64,000 bases of DNA. It comes from Arthrobacter echini. GTDB lineage: Bacteria; Actinomycetota; Actinomycetes; Actinomycetales; Micrococcaceae. This document shows positions 17,842 to 30,300 of this stretch, piece after piece. The stretch lies in NCBI RefSeq assembly GCF_008107445.1, contig NZ_VSLD01000002.1, forward strand, positions 310,001 through 374,000, given 5' to 3'. The first letter of the stretch is position 1. Each line of letters opens with the position of its first letter. Below the pieces are notes generated by a model that did not search any database, was not told the DNA's origin, and worked only from the letters and a program-made list of their open reading frames with translations. Position numbers and translations under genes: made by a program.

Positions 17842-18747
17842 CTAGTGGCGGGCGGTCAGTTCGGGATGGTCGAGCGCGTGCTCGCCGCTCTCGAGCAGCG
17901 AGAGCAGGTAGGTCCCGTACCCGCTCTTGATCAGCGGGGTCGCGACTGCTTCGAGCTCCGCATCGGTCAGGAAGCCCTGCCGCCAGGCGACCTCCTCGGG
18001 GGCGCCGATCTTGAGCCCCTGCCGGTGTTCGACCGTCCGGACGAAGTTCGAGGCATCGTTCAGTGAATCGAAGGTCCCGGTATCGAGCCATGCCGTACCC
18101 CTGGGCAGGATCTCCACGTGGAGCGTGCCCCTGTCCAGGTATTCGCGATTGACATCGGTGATCTCCAATTCGCCCCGGGCGGATGGTGTCAGGTTCCGCG
18201 CAATGGAGACCACGTCATTGTCATAGAAGTAGAGACCCGGAACGGCATATCTGCTCCTGGGAATCACCGGTTTCTCCTCGAGCGACATCACCGTGCCCGA
18301 CTCGTCGAACTCGACGACGCCGTACGCCGAAGGATCCGATACCTGATACCCGAAGATGGCGCCACCGTCGACATCCTCGAAGCGTCGCAGCTGGCTTCCC
18401 ATACCGTGCCCGTAGAAGATGTTGTCGCCGAGGATCAGCGCCACGGGATCAGAGCCGATATGGTCCGCACCGAGGACGAACGCTTGGGCAAGGCCCTCCG
18501 GTGCCGGCTGGACGACATAGGAAAGATTCACACCGAACTTCCCGCCGTCGCCGAGGAGTCGGTGGAACTGCTCGGCGTCGTGCGGCGTCGTGATGATGAG
18601 AATGTCGCGGATTCCCGCGAGGATGAGCGTGGACAGCGGATAGTAGATCATCGGCTTGTCGTAGACCGGAACCAGCTGCTTACTGATGCCCTGGGTGATG
18701 GGGTGCAGTCGTGAGCCGGTCCCCCCGGCGAGAATGATTCCGCGCAT
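17842..18747 (-). CDS. rmlA: Glucose-1-phosphate thymidylyltransferase
   Basis: First enzyme of dTDP-L-rhamnose synthesis, joining dTTP and glucose-1-phosphate. 301 aa, with the nucleotidyl-transfer signature [13 protein letters not shown] at residues 6-18 and [16 protein letters not shown] after it; EKP near residue 158 and [10 protein letters not shown] are also typical. It is last in the minus-strand order rmlB, rmlC-D fusion, rmlA, with a 70-bp gap from the fusion. Confidence 0.96.
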   Translation of the reverse strand: MRGIILAGGTGSRLHPITQGISKQLVPVYDKPMIYYPLSTLILAGIRDILIITTPHDAEQFHRLLGDGGKFGVNLSYVVQPAPEGLAQAFVLGADHIGSDPVALILGDNIFYGHGMGSQLRRFEDVDGGAIFGYQVSDPSAYGVVEFDESGTVMSLEEKPVIPRSRYAVPGLYFYDNDVVSIARNLTPSARGELEITDVNREYLDRGTLHVEILPRGTAWLDTGTFDSLNDASNFVRTVEHRQGLKIGAPEEVAWRQGFLTDAELEAVATPLIKSGYGTYLLSLLESGEHALDHPELTARH

Positions 18748-18817
18748 GATGGAGATTATCGCGCTGTGCGTCGGTCGGCCGAATCATCCCGGTGAGCCAC
18801 GGTCCCCTTCACGACAG

Positions 18818-20245
18818 TCACCCTGCCTGAGCGGTCAGAGCCTGCACATAGTCGGCCAGCCGCTGCGCCGCGAGCGGAGGCGCGAACCCGGTCGCGCTCA
18901 GCTTCCCGAGATCGAGGGTGCTCCGGCGCGGGCGCGGCGCGGCATCCTTGCCCGCAAAGTACTCCTCGGTACTGACACCCCTGACGTCGTCACAATCACG
19001 CCCGCACAATGCATACACCTCCGCTGCGATCCCGGCCCAGCTCTGGGGGTCTCCGTCGTTGGACATGTTGTACGTCCCGAAGGGAGCCCCGGTGGCCACC
19101 AGGTGTCGGATGGCCTCCGCGAGGTCCTCGGTGAAGGTGAGGCGACCGATCTGGTCGTCCACCACGGCCGGGGAGATCCCCCTTCGCGCGAGCTCTACCA
19201 TCGTCCGCACGAAGTTGTCGCCGTCGCCGATCACCCAGCTGGTGCGCAGGATGTAGTGGCGGGGCAGCATAGCGACGACGGCGTCGCCCGCCGCCTTCGT
19301 CTGCCCGTACACGCCCAGCGGGGTGAGCCCCTCCCCCTCGTCGTGCAGCTCCTGTGTACCGTCGAACACGTAATCGCTGGAGACGTGGACCAGCGTCAGC
19401 CGATGCGCCGTCGCCACCCGGGCGAGGGCTGCGACGCCCGTGACGTTGACGGCCCAGGCGGCGGAGCGTCCCTCCGGGGTCTCCGCTGCGTCCACTGCCG
19501 TGTAGGCGGCGGCGTTGATGATGGTGCTGTAATTGCCCCACGCCCGGGCGTGCTCAAGGTCCTCAGCGAGCAGGTCGAGCTCGGAGCGGCCGGCAAACTC
19601 GACCGACGGCTGGTCCGCGAGCGCAGTGCGCAGGGCTCTCCCGAGCTGCCCGTCAGCGCCGACGACGAGCGTCTTCCGCGCGGACAGAGGTGTGACCTCC
19701 GCCAGCCGCGGGTGCAAGCGGTCCTTGTCGGAGAGTTCCGCGTCCGCGAGCGGGATGGGCCACTCGATCCCGGCCGTCTCGTCGGCGAGATTGAGGAACA
19801 CGTACTGATCCTGTACGACAGCGGACCAGTGGTCGTTCACGAGATAGGTGTAGGCCGTCCCGTCCTCGAGCGTCTGGAACGCATTGCCGACGCCTCTCGG
19901 CACGAAGATCGCCGTCGAAGGATCGAGTTCGGCGGTGAAGACAGCGCCGAAGGACGGGCCGTCCCGCAGGTCCACCCACGCGCCGAAGACGCGCCCGGTG
20001 GCCACCGAGATGAACTTGTCCCACGGCTCGGCGTGGATGCCGCGCGTGGTGCCCATGGATTCGTTGAAGGAGATGTTGTTCTGCACCGGACCGAAATCGG
20101 CAAGACCGGCGGCGGTCATCTTCTCCCGCTGCCAGTTCTCCTTGAACCACCCCCGATTGTCGCCGTGCACGGGCAGGTCCAGCAGCACGACGCCGGGGAT
20201 CGGGGTCTGGCGTGTCGAGAGGGGCTTCGAGAACTCGGGGGCCAT
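18818..20245 (-). CDS. Fused dTDP-4-dehydrorhamnose 3,5-epimerase / reductase
   Basis: 475 aa, two enzymes in one chain. Residues 1-190 are RmlC-like (PVHGDNRGWFKENW, TRGIHAEPWDKF, GRVFGAWVDLRDG), with the catalytic His and Lys present but without the usual YQ-PP loop. Residues 192-475 are RmlD-like: VVGADGQLGRAL for NADPH, VHVSSDYVFDG and YGQTKAAGD, giving the Tyr-Lys pair. Together they convert dTDP-4-keto-6-deoxyglucose to dTDP-L-rhamnose. The stop of rmlB at 20249 is 3 bp upstream of the start, so the two genes are tightly coupled. Such fusions are known in actinobacteria. Confidence 0.9.
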   Translation of the reverse strand: MAPEFSKPLSTRQTPIPGVVLLDLPVHGDNRGWFKENWQREKMTAAGLADFGPVQNNISFNESMGTTRGIHAEPWDKFISVATGRVFGAWVDLRDGPSFGAVFTAELDPSTAIFVPRGVGNAFQTLEDGTAYTYLVNDHWSAVVQDQYVFLNLADETAGIEWPIPLADAELSDKDRLHPRLAEVTPLSARKTLVVGADGQLGRALRTALADQPSVEFAGRSELDLLAEDLEHARAWGNYSTIINAAAYTAVDAAETPEGRSAAWAVNVTGVAALARVATAHRLTLVHVSSDYVFDGTQELHDEGEGLTPLGVYGQTKAAGDAVVAMLPRHYILRTSWVIGDGDNFVRTMVELARRGISPAVVDDQIGRLTFTEDLAEAIRHLVATGAPFGTYNMSNDGDPQSWAGIAAEVYALCGRDCDDVRGVSTEEYFAGKDAAPRPRRSTLDLGKLSATGFAPPLAAQRLADYVQALTAQAG

Positions 20246-20248
20246 GAG

Positions 20249-22148
<1,900 letters not shown>

Positions 22149-22348
22149 GGATCCTCGTTCGGACTCGGGCTCGGCGACGGCCACGGACTTGGTGGTGCGC
22201 CCACGACCGCGGGGACGGGGCGGTGCCGGAGGCCTCCGGTTCACTGCTCGGTACGATCGGTCGCTGCTGCGGATCCGTTAGCCCCGGAACGGCGCGCGTG
22301 CAGCGTAGGCGGGGACGACGGCGACGCCGACTCCTCTAGGGTTGAGCC

Positions 22349-22834
22349 ATGCCTGTCCCGTCCCGAGCACTCCGCCGCTGCCTTCCCGCCGTCGTGCTGG
22401 TGCTGGCCCTATCCGGATGCGCCGGGGCCGTGAGCGTCGACCCGGCCGCCGATGCCTCCAATCCGCGCTGCGCCGATGTCATGATCTCCCTGCCCCCGGT
22501 CGTCGCGGAGCACGAGCAGAGGAACACCGACAGCCAGGCGACATCCGCGTGGGGCGCTCCCTCGCAGGTGGTGCTGCGCTGCGGTGTCGGCGTGCCGGGA
22601 CCCACCACCGATCCGTGCGTCACCGTGAACGACGTCGACTGGGTGGTGCGGGAGGGCGATCCGGCCTGGACCGCGACCACCTACGGGCGGGACCCCGCCG
22701 TCGAGGTGCTCTTCGATCCCGAGCAGGTCGCCTCCAGCACGGTGCTCGTGGAGCTCGGAGCCGCCGTCTCCCGCGTGGAGCAGACCCGCGCCTGCGTGGG
22801 TCTCTCCGAGGCCATCCCGCCGCCCTCCGACTGA
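22349..22834 (+). CDS. DUF3515 family lipoprotein
   Basis: 161 aa with a signal peptide and lipobox (LALSGCAGA, Cys near residue 24). The mature part has the DUF3515 pattern of four conserved Cys (PRCADVM, VLRCGVG, DPCVTV, RACVGL), probably two disulfides. In many actinobacteria, including M. tuberculosis (Rv2980 by memory), this gene lies between ddl and thiL on the opposite strand, and that polarity is kept here. Its function is unknown. Confidence 0.88.
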   Translation: MPVPSRALRRCLPAVVLVLALSGCAGAVSVDPAADASNPRCADVMISLPPVVAEHEQRNTDSQATSAWGAPSQVVLRCGVGVPGPTTDPCVTVNDVDWVVREGDPAWTATTYGRDPAVEVLFDPEQVASSTVLVELGAAVSRVEQTRACVGLSEAIPPPSD

Positions 22835-22863
22835 TCTACCCGAACCGATACCCAGGAGGCACC

Positions 22864-23721
22864 ATGAGAGCCCAGCAGATCTCCGACGTCATCACCTTCC
22901 ACGGAGAAGGCCCCTACTGGGACCCGCGCCGTGGCGAGCTCCTGCTGGTGGACATGACCGAGGGCGACGTCCTGGTCAGGCACGAGGACGGGAGCATCGA
23001 CCGCCACGACGTGCACCCGCGGCTCGCAGGCGTGGTGCGCGGTCGGGCGTCGGGCGGCTACGTGATCGGCGTGGAGCGCGGCTTCGTGTTCGCCGACCAC
23101 ACCCTGACGGTCCTCGAGCAGGGTCCGGAGGCCTTCACCGACAGCGCGGTGCGGATGAACGACGGCGGCTGTGACATCGCCGGACGCTTCCTCTGCGGCT
23201 CGATGGGCTGGGAGGGCGGCTTCGGCGCCGGCGCGCTCTACAGCCTCGGCACCGACCACACGATCTCCACGGTCCTGACGGGCGTCACGGTCTCCAACGG
23301 GCTGCACTTCTCGCCCTCCGGTGACACAGCCTTCTACAGCGATACCCCCACGGGGCGGATCGATGCACTCACGTACGACGTCGGCAGCGGCCGCTTCACG
23401 GACCGCCGCACCTTCGCCGTCGTCGAGCAGGCACTCGGCATGCCCGACGGCATGGCCATCGACGCCGAAGGGGGCATCTGGACGGCCCTGTACGGCGGGG
23501 GCGCCATCGCGCGGTACGACGCCGCCGGCCGACTCTCGGAGCACATCCCGCTCCCGACCACCAATGTCACGGCCTGCGCGTTCGGCGGCGAGGATCTGTC
23601 CACGCTGTACGTCACGACCACGCAGGAGAACATCCCGCAGGGCTCCGAGCCCAGCGCCGGTGCCCTGTTCGCCGTCGAGCCCGGGGTGAGCGGGGCTCCC
23701 CTACCCCTGTTCGGGGGCTGA
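22864..23721 (+). CDS. SMP-30/gluconolactonase family protein
   Basis: 285 aa six-bladed beta-propeller of the SMP-30/lactonase type. Metal-binding positions are visible: Glu in FHGEGPYWD near residue 15, RMNDGGCDIAG near residue 99, VSNGLHFSPSGDTAFYSDT near residue 145, and MPDGMAIDAEGGIWTA near residue 195. It probably hydrolyses a sugar lactone. The ATG at 22864 has a perfect AGGAGG 5 nt upstream, and it lies 29 bp after the DUF3515 gene. Confidence 0.92.
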   Translation: MRAQQISDVITFHGEGPYWDPRRGELLLVDMTEGDVLVRHEDGSIDRHDVHPRLAGVVRGRASGGYVIGVERGFVFADHTLTVLEQGPEAFTDSAVRMNDGGCDIAGRFLCGSMGWEGGFGAGALYSLGTDHTISTVLTGVTVSNGLHFSPSGDTAFYSDTPTGRIDALTYDVGSGRFTDRRTFAVVEQALGMPDGMAIDAEGGIWTALYGGGAIARYDAAGRLSEHIPLPTTNVTACAFGGEDLSTLYVTTTQENIPQGSEPSAGALFAVEPGVSGAPLPLFGG

Positions 23722-23804
23722 TCCCGGCCGAAACCGCCCGACATTTCCGGGGGTGGCAGTCACTACACTGAGGGCTCAGGCTGGCTACGACAGAAGGAAC
23801 CGAC

Positions 23805-24035
23805 ATGGCAGACACACTGGGAAGTCCGAACTCCGAGCCCGAGGGCGGTTTCGAGCGGGATCCCTCGGACTGGGTCACCGGTGACGAGCCCATGACCGCC
23901 GCGCAGCGGAGCTACCTCGACACCCTGGCGCGGGAGGCCGGCGAGGAGATCCCCGCGGACATCAACAAGGCCGAGGCATCGGAGCACATCGATCGGTTGC
24001 AGGGCAAGAGCAAGCGGGTCGGCGGGGACTCCTGA
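23805..24035 (+). CDS. DUF3072 domain-containing small protein
   Basis: 76 aa, acidic N-terminus followed by the conserved core EPMTAAQRSYLDTLAREAGE and a helix with EASEHIDRLQ. DUF3072 proteins are short, soluble and common in actinobacteria, with no known role. An AAGGAA-type site lies 7-12 nt upstream of the ATG. It is the last plus-strand gene before the repeat array. Confidence 0.85.
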   Translation: MADTLGSPNSEPEGGFERDPSDWVTGDEPMTAAQRSYLDTLAREAGEEIPADINKAEASEHIDRLQGKSKRVGGDS

Positions 24036-24160
24036 TCCGTCCCTGAGGGCCTACTCCCGTCCCACTCTTCCTGCCGGCTGAGTGGGAGCGACCAATCGCT
24101 CCTATCGACGCCGCGGGAAGAGTGGGATTCTGCGTTCGGCGGTCGCGGGCAGCTCTCGAT

Positions 24161-24798
24161 CCCACTGCTCACCCCCGGACGCTGGGAATTACCGCTCATT
24201 CCCATCGGCGGCACCCCGGCAATGGGATTTAGCCCCGACGCCGAGCACCCCCTCGTTCCCAGGGCTGGAACCCGATGGGTGGGATCCAGAGTTCGATGCC
24301 GGCGGAGCACCCCTCCATCCCACTCCTCACCCCCGGACGCTGGGGATGACTGCTGATTCCCACCGGCGGCACCCCGGCAATGGGATCCAGCCCCGACGCT
24401 GATGGAGCAGCCCTCGATCTCCGCGCTGGAGCCCGATGAATGGGGTCCAAAGTTCGACGCCGGCGGAGCACTCTTTCATCCCACTGCTCACCCCCCAGAC
24501 ACTGGGAATGACAGCTCATTCCCAGTGTCGGAACGCGAACAGTGGGATCCAAGCTCCGACGCCCGACGGACCAGCCCTCAATCGCAGTGGCGGAAGGCGA
24601 ACAGTGGGATCCAGCACTCCGACGTCTGCAGAGCCACCTTTCATCCCACTCATCACCCCTACACGCTGGGAATGACCGGTCGTTCCCAGCGGCGGCACCC
24701 GAACAGTGGGAAACGGCGCCCTGAAGCCGACAAGTCACCTCTCGATCCCAGCGGCAGCACCTGAACAGTGGGACCAAACGCCCGCACCCGACCAGGCG
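24161..24798. repeat. Tandem array of about four diverged 160-bp units
   Basis: Four units start with CCCACTSNTCACCCC-like sequence at 24161, 24319, 24480 and 24645 (lengths 158, 161, 165 and about 154 bp), with a more diverged partial copy at about 24060-24160. Each unit carries GCTGGGAATGAC then CTCATTCCCA about 10 bp apart, a GGCGGCACCC block, TGGGATCCA and a CCGACGCCGGCGGAGCA-like block. The halves of each unit resemble each other, so the deeper period is about 80 bp. TGGGA and TCCCA recur in inverted pairs. No frame in it has family sequence; the whole 24036-24832 stretch is non-coding. Confidence 0.85.
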
Positions 24799-24832
24799 GA
24801 ACCGAGTACCCGCCCGGAAGTTACCTCGGCAA

Positions 24833-26188
24833 CTACTGCGATACGGTGAAATCGAACTCCGAACACGTGTCGTGCCCCAGCACGAACCGCCGGACGGGCG
24901 CCGTCCGTATCTGCACGGGCGCGTGGGCGCCGGAGAACCGCAGGCCCGGGATGCCATCCCCGATCAGGACCGGCACGGTGGTGCAGTAGAGCCGGTGCAG
25001 CAATCCGGCCTCGAGGAAGCCCGACACGGTGGCGCCGCCTCCCTCCACGAGCACCCTGTCCAGGTCTCGTTGCCGCAGGAGATCGAGCACATTCGTCGGG
25101 TCCAGTGCGCCGGCGGGGAGTCTGACCACCTCCACCGAGGCGGCCAGGGTAGAGGGGACGTCCACGTCCTGCGCCACGAGCCACAGCGTGGGAGCGGCGT
25201 CGTCGGTCAGCACGCGGCTGTCCGGGGGGAGCATCCCGGTGGCGTCGAGCACCACCCGTACGGGTGTGTCTCCGGGTACCTCGTCGACGAGCAGGGGGTC
25301 GTCCTCGGCGAGCACGGTAGAGACACCGACCAGCACCGCGTCCACAAGGGCGCGCAGGCGCTGCACGTGTCCTTCGTCGCTGGGTTCCTGCGGGAGCGCC
25401 GGTGAGTGCGATCGCGGCGCGACGAAGCCGTCGAGGCTCTGGCGGGCATGGCCGACCACGATCGGCCCCGATGCTGCCGCAAGATACCCGTAGCGGCGCA
25501 CGAGGTCGTCCTCCGGTAACTCAGGGACGACGCCGTCGAGCAGGCTCGTCCAGACGTCGGGCCCGCCCGGATCGTGGCGCATGCGAGCCCGCTTGGTCCG
25601 GAGGTAGCGCGCGTTCTCCGTGCGCTCGGAGACCCCCAGACCCCGCCGCTCGACGACGGCGATGCCGAGCGCTTCCAGCGCCTCCTCCTTGGCCGGGTTC
25701 CCGGACAGCAGGCGGATGGCCCCGATACCCAGATCGCGGAGGATCCCCGCCGCTTGGTCGTACCTCCGGGCATCCACGGGCAGGCCGAGTTCGGTGTTGG
25801 CGTCCACGGTGTCCACACCCTGGTCCTGCAGCGCGTAGGCCTTCAGCTTCGCGAGCAGACCGATACCCCGCCCCTCGTGTCCGCGCACGTAGACCACCAC
25901 GCCGCGCTCCTCCACCGAGATCGCGGCTAGGGCGGCGTCCAGCTGTTCCCCGCAGTCGCACCGCCACGAACCGAAGGCATCACCGGTGAGGCATTCGCTG
26001 TGCACCCGGACCAGGGGCGCTCCGCCGCCGTCGTCACCGCGCACGAGCGCCACGTGCTCGGTCCCCCCGCTGTCCCGGTATCCGAGCATGCGGAAGACCC
26101 CGTACTTGGTGGGCAGCACGGTCTCCGCGACCCGCTCGACGCCGACGGGCGCGGAGGGAGGTTCGGTCTGCGTGGGGTGGACGGACAT
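24833..26188 (-). CDS. ribA: GTP cyclohydrolase II fused to a RibD C-terminal reductase domain
   Basis: 451 aa. Residues 15-215 are RibA: the zinc site SWRCDCGEQL with the earlier Cys of HSECLTG, and VVYVRGHEGRGIGLLAK. The RibA reaction opens GTP to the diaminopyrimidine precursor of flavins. From about residue 240 a RibD_C/dihydrofolate-reductase-like domain follows (ARQSLDGFVAP, VLVGVSTVLAEDDP, VLVEGGGATVSGFLEAGL), which reduces the ribosylamino-pyrimidine. The RibD deaminase and the RibB domain are absent, so this chain covers only non-adjacent steps and may feed riboflavin or another pyrimidine product. GAGGT lies just before the ATG. Confidence 0.9.
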   Translation of the reverse strand: MSVHPTQTEPPSAPVGVERVAETVLPTKYGVFRMLGYRDSGGTEHVALVRGDDGGGAPLVRVHSECLTGDAFGSWRCDCGEQLDAALAAISVEERGVVVYVRGHEGRGIGLLAKLKAYALQDQGVDTVDANTELGLPVDARRYDQAAGILRDLGIGAIRLLSGNPAKEEALEALGIAVVERRGLGVSERTENARYLRTKRARMRHDPGGPDVWTSLLDGVVPELPEDDLVRRYGYLAAASGPIVVGHARQSLDGFVAPRSHSPALPQEPSDEGHVQRLRALVDAVLVGVSTVLAEDDPLLVDEVPGDTPVRVVLDATGMLPPDSRVLTDDAAPTLWLVAQDVDVPSTLAASVEVVRLPAGALDPTNVLDLLRQRDLDRVLVEGGGATVSGFLEAGLLHRLYCTTVPVLIGDGIPGLRFSGAHAPVQIRTAPVRRFVLGHDTCSEFDFTVSQ

Positions 26189-26250
26189 ACCTCAACCTTA
26201 GGAGCGGGCCGGATCGGGGAGAAACCGGATGACAGGGTGCGAGGTCCGGG

Positions 26251-27162
26251 TCAGCCCACCGGGCGCTGGACACCCGCGGCGACCGCCCCCAGCACCTCGC
26301 GGACGGACCGGATGGCGGGACGTGCGGCGCCTGCCCGCCGCGCGGAGGTGAAGACGGTGCGCTGAGGTGATCCGTCGAGATCCACGAGCCGGACCGGGAT
26401 GTCGCGTGCCGCCCAGACGAGATCCGGCATGAGGGCCACGGCGTTGCCCGAGGCGATGAGCCTGATCTGTGCCTGCAGGTCCGCGGTCTCGTAGCGTACG
26501 TCGGGCTCGAAGCCTGCGCGACGGCAGGCCTGCTCGGCCCAGTGGCGTGACGCCGCTCCCCGGGGTTCCATGACCCAGGCCGCCCCCGCGGCACCGGCGA
26601 CCGAGGAGATCCCGGCGTACTGTGCGCCGCCAGCTGGAACCGCGAGCCGGATGGCGTCCTCCGTGAGCGGTACATGGTCGAGCTCGGGATGGCGGGGGGC
26701 CGCGTGCCCCGGATACTGCTCGGCGACCACGAGGTCGAAGTCGCGGGCGAAGGTCGCATGCAGCGCAGTCTCCGGCTCGCGCTGCACCATCTCCACCCGC
26801 ACCTCGGGATACTCTCGGCTGATCGCGGTCAGGGCGTCGGGCATGAGCGCGAGGGCGGCAGACTGGAAGACCGCCATCCGCACCGTACCCGTGACCGTGG
26901 TCGAGGACGCGGCGAGGGTCGCTTCCGCGCGCTCGAGCGTCTCGAGCAGCTCCTCCGTGTGCGTCACGAGCACCTCGGCCTGGGGCGTGAGGACCACGCG
27001 ACGGCCACTCCTGCGCAGAAGTTCCACCCCGACCTCCTTCTCCAGCAGGGCGAGTTGCTGGGACACCGACGACGGACTGTAGTTCAGGGCCGCGGCGACA
27101 TCGGCGAGCGTGCCGCGCAGCTTCAGTTCCCGCAGCAGCCGAAGGCGACGCAGGTCCAGCAT
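26251..27162 (-). CDS. LysR family transcriptional regulator
   Basis: About 303 aa. An N-terminal winged helix-turn-helix (LADVAAALNYSPSSVSQQLA, about residues 19-38) is followed by a two-lobed effector-binding domain. It is divergent from putA with a 144-bp shared intergenic region, the usual layout for a regulator of its neighbour, so control of proline catabolism is likely. It is also 62 bp upstream of ribA on the same strand. Starts at 27162 and 27174 are both ATG; the second gives the canonical MLDLRRLRLL start. Confidence 0.88.
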   Translation of the reverse strand: MLDLRRLRLLRELKLRGTLADVAAALNYSPSSVSQQLALLEKEVGVELLRRSGRRVVLTPQAEVLVTHTEELLETLERAEATLAASSTTVTGTVRMAVFQSAALALMPDALTAISREYPEVRVEMVQREPETALHATFARDFDLVVAEQYPGHAAPRHPELDHVPLTEDAIRLAVPAGGAQYAGISSVAGAAGAAWVMEPRGAASRHWAEQACRRAGFEPDVRYETADLQAQIRLIASGNAVALMPDLVWAARDIPVRLVDLDGSPQRTVFTSARRAGAARPAIRSVREVLGAVAAGVQRPVG

Positions 27163-27306
27163 GGCCACCCCCATCCGTCAGGTTCACCGACCAATACCGT
27201 TCGGTATTCGTCGCTTTTCCCCATGGTACGACTCGGCCCACAATAGGAGGGAAGTAGCTGCTTCATTCTGTGCGCGGCGAAAGCCGTCCGACCGAAGGCC
27301 GTTGCC

Positions 27307-30300
27307 ATGACAACTCAGCTCCCCGCCCGTCAGGGCTCTGCCCCCGCCTGGGCATCCTCCGCAGACCACACCCCCGGCAGCGGCGCCGATGCCCGGTTCA
27401 CCCCCGGCCCCGGGGGCACCACCGAGATCCCGGCGACGCTGCCTGAGGACTCCATCGCCCTCGTCCGGCGCTGGCTCACCGAGGCCTCGAAGATCCCCGT
27501 GGACACGTCCGCGAAGCAGCTCGCCGGCGTCCTGAAGGACCCGGACGGGCTCGCCTTCACGGTCGGCTTCGTCGACGGCGTCATCCGGCCCGAGGATCTG
27601 TCGGTCGCTGCCCGCAATCTCGGCGCCATCGCCCCGAAGGTCCCCGGATTCCTCCCCTGGTACATGCGCTCCGCCGTGAAGGTGGGCGCCGTCGTCGCCC
27701 CGGTTCTGCCACGGATCGTCATTCCCATCGCCCGGCGGGTGCTGCGGGAGATGGTGGGGCACCTGATCATCGATGCCTCCGACGCCACCCTCGGCCGCTC
27801 CATCGGCAGGATCAAGCGCGACGACGTCCGCCTGAACATCAACCTCCTCGGCGAGGCCGTCCTGGGCGAGCACGAGGCCGACCGGCGGCTCGAGGGCACC
27901 CTGCGCCTGCTCGAGCGGCCCGACGTCGACTACGTCTCCATCAAGGTCTCCTCCACCGTGGCCCCCCACCCGGCCTGGGCCTTCGACGAGGCCGTGAGCC
28001 ACGTGGCCGAGAAGCTCGCCCCGCTCTACGCGCTTGCCGCACGGTCGGAGAAGGCCAAGTTCATCAACCTGGACATGGAGGAGTACAAGGATCTCGATCT
28101 CACGGTCGCGGTCTTCATGGCAATCCTCGACCGGCCCGAGTTCCTGCACCTCGAAGCCGGCATCGTCCTCCAGGCCTACCTGCCCGATTCCCTCTCCGCC
28201 CTGATCCACCTTCAGGAGTGGGCCGCTGCCCGGCGAGCGGCGGGCGGGGCAAGTATCAAGGTCCGCGTGGTCAAGGGCGCCAATCTGCCGATGGAGCAGG
28301 TGGAGGCATCCCTCCATGACTGGCCACTGGCCACCTGGGGATCGAAGCAGGACTCGGACACCCACTACAAGCGCGTCCTCAACTACGCGCTGCAGCCCGC
28401 CCACATCGAGAATGTGCGCGTCGGCGTGGCCGGCCACAATCTGTTCGATCTCGCCTTCGCCTGGCTCCTGGCCGGCGAGCGCGGGGTGCGCCACCGGATC
28501 GAGTTCGAGATGCTCCTGGGCATGGCGCAGGGCCAGGCGGAGGCGGTCAGGCGCGACGTCGGCTCCCTCCTGCTGTACACCCCGGTGGTCCACCCGAGCG
28601 AGTTCGACGTCGCCATCGCCTATCTGATCCGGCGTCTCGAGGAGGGCGCGAGCCAGGACAACTTCATGTCGGCGGTCTTCGAACTCTCTGACAACGAGAG
28701 CCTCTTCGAGCGCGAGAAGGAGCGTTTCCTGGCCTCGCTCGCGGAGCTCGACACGACGATCCCGCCGCGGAACCGCCAGCAGGACCGCTCGGGCGCCGCG
28801 CCGTCCCGCCCGGCCGACGACTTCGAGAACACTCCCGACACGGATCCGTCCCTCCCGGCGAACCGGTCCTGGGGCAGGGCCATCCTCGATCGACTCCCCA
28901 CCTCCGGGCTGGGAGAGGACCTCGTGGCGGCCGCGACCCTGCGCAGTGCGGACGAGCTCGAGGAGACCATCGCCGGGGCGGTCGCCGCTGCCGGCTCCTG
29001 GGGGTCGATGACCGGAGCCGAGCGTGCCGCCGTCCTGCATCGCGCCGGCGAGGCGCTCGAGGCGCACCGGGCCGATCTCATGGAGATCATGGGCGCCGAG
29101 ACGGGCAAGACCCTGGACCAGGCTGATCCCGAGATCTCCGAGGCCGTGGATTTCGCCCACTACTATGCCGAACGCGCCCGCGAGCTCGACGACGTCGACG
29201 GCGCCTCGTACACCCCGGTGAAACTGACCGTGGTCACGCCGCCGTGGAACTTCCCGGTCGCCATCCCGGCCGGGTCAACCCTCTCCGCTCTGGCTGCCGG
29301 ATCCGCCGTCATCATCAAGCCCGCCGGCCAGGCGCGCCGCTGCGGGTCCGTCATGGTGAATGCCCTCTGGGAGGCCGGGGTTCCGCGGGAGGTGCTGCGC
29401 CTCGTCCATCTGGAGGAGCGCGACCTGGGCCGCCGCCTCATCTCCGATCCACGCGTGGATCGCGTGATCCTCACCGGCGGTTACGAGACCGCCGAACTGT
29501 TCCGTTCGTTCCGCACCGACCTGCCGCTGCTCGCGGAGACCTCCGGCAAGAATGCCGTGATCGTCACTCCGAGCGCAGATCTGGACCTGGCGGCGAAGGA
29601 CGTGGCGCAGTCCGCCTTCGGGCACGCGGGGCAGAAGTGCTCCGCGGCGTCACTGGTGATCCTCGTGGGCAGTGTCTCCACGTCGCAGCGCTTCCGCAAT
29701 CAGCTCGTCGATGCGGTGTCCTCCTTGAAGGTCGGTTACCCCGAGGATCCGACCACGCAGATGGGTCCCGTGGTGGAGCCGGCCGCGGGGAAGCTCCTCG
29801 ACGGGCTCACCACGCTCGGCGAGGGTGAGTCCTGGGTGCTCGAGCCGCAGCGGCTCGATGACACGGGCCGGCTGTGGAGCCCGGGCGTCCGCCACGGCGT
29901 GAAGCGTGGCTCCACCTATCACCTCACCGAGTACTTCGGGCCGATCCTGGGCGTCATGACCGCGCAGACCCTGGAGGAGGCCATCGCCCTGCAGAACGAC
30001 ATCGCCTACGGCCTCACCTCCGGCATCCACTCGCTCGACAGCACTGAGATCGCAACCTGGCTCGACGGCGTGCAGGCGGGCAATCTGTATGTCAACCGGG
30101 GCATCACGGGGGCGATCGTCCAGCGGCAGCCGTTCGGGGGCTGGAAGAAGTCCGCCGTCGGCGCCGGGACGAAGGCCGGCGGCCCCAACTACCTCGTGGG
30201 TCTCGGAACCTGGTCGTCGAAGGAGTCGACGGCGCAGGAGGCTCCCCTCCCCGCCGTCGCGCCCCTGCTGGAAGCCGCCCGCTCCGCAGGTCTGTCCGCC

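Noticed and set aside
24161-24798. Possible CRISPR array
   Set aside because: Units are about 160 bp and diverged, with no short identical repeats, no regular unique spacers and no cas genes.
27184-29160. 658-aa minus-strand ORF inside putA
   Set aside because: Antisense shadow of putA without recognisable domain.
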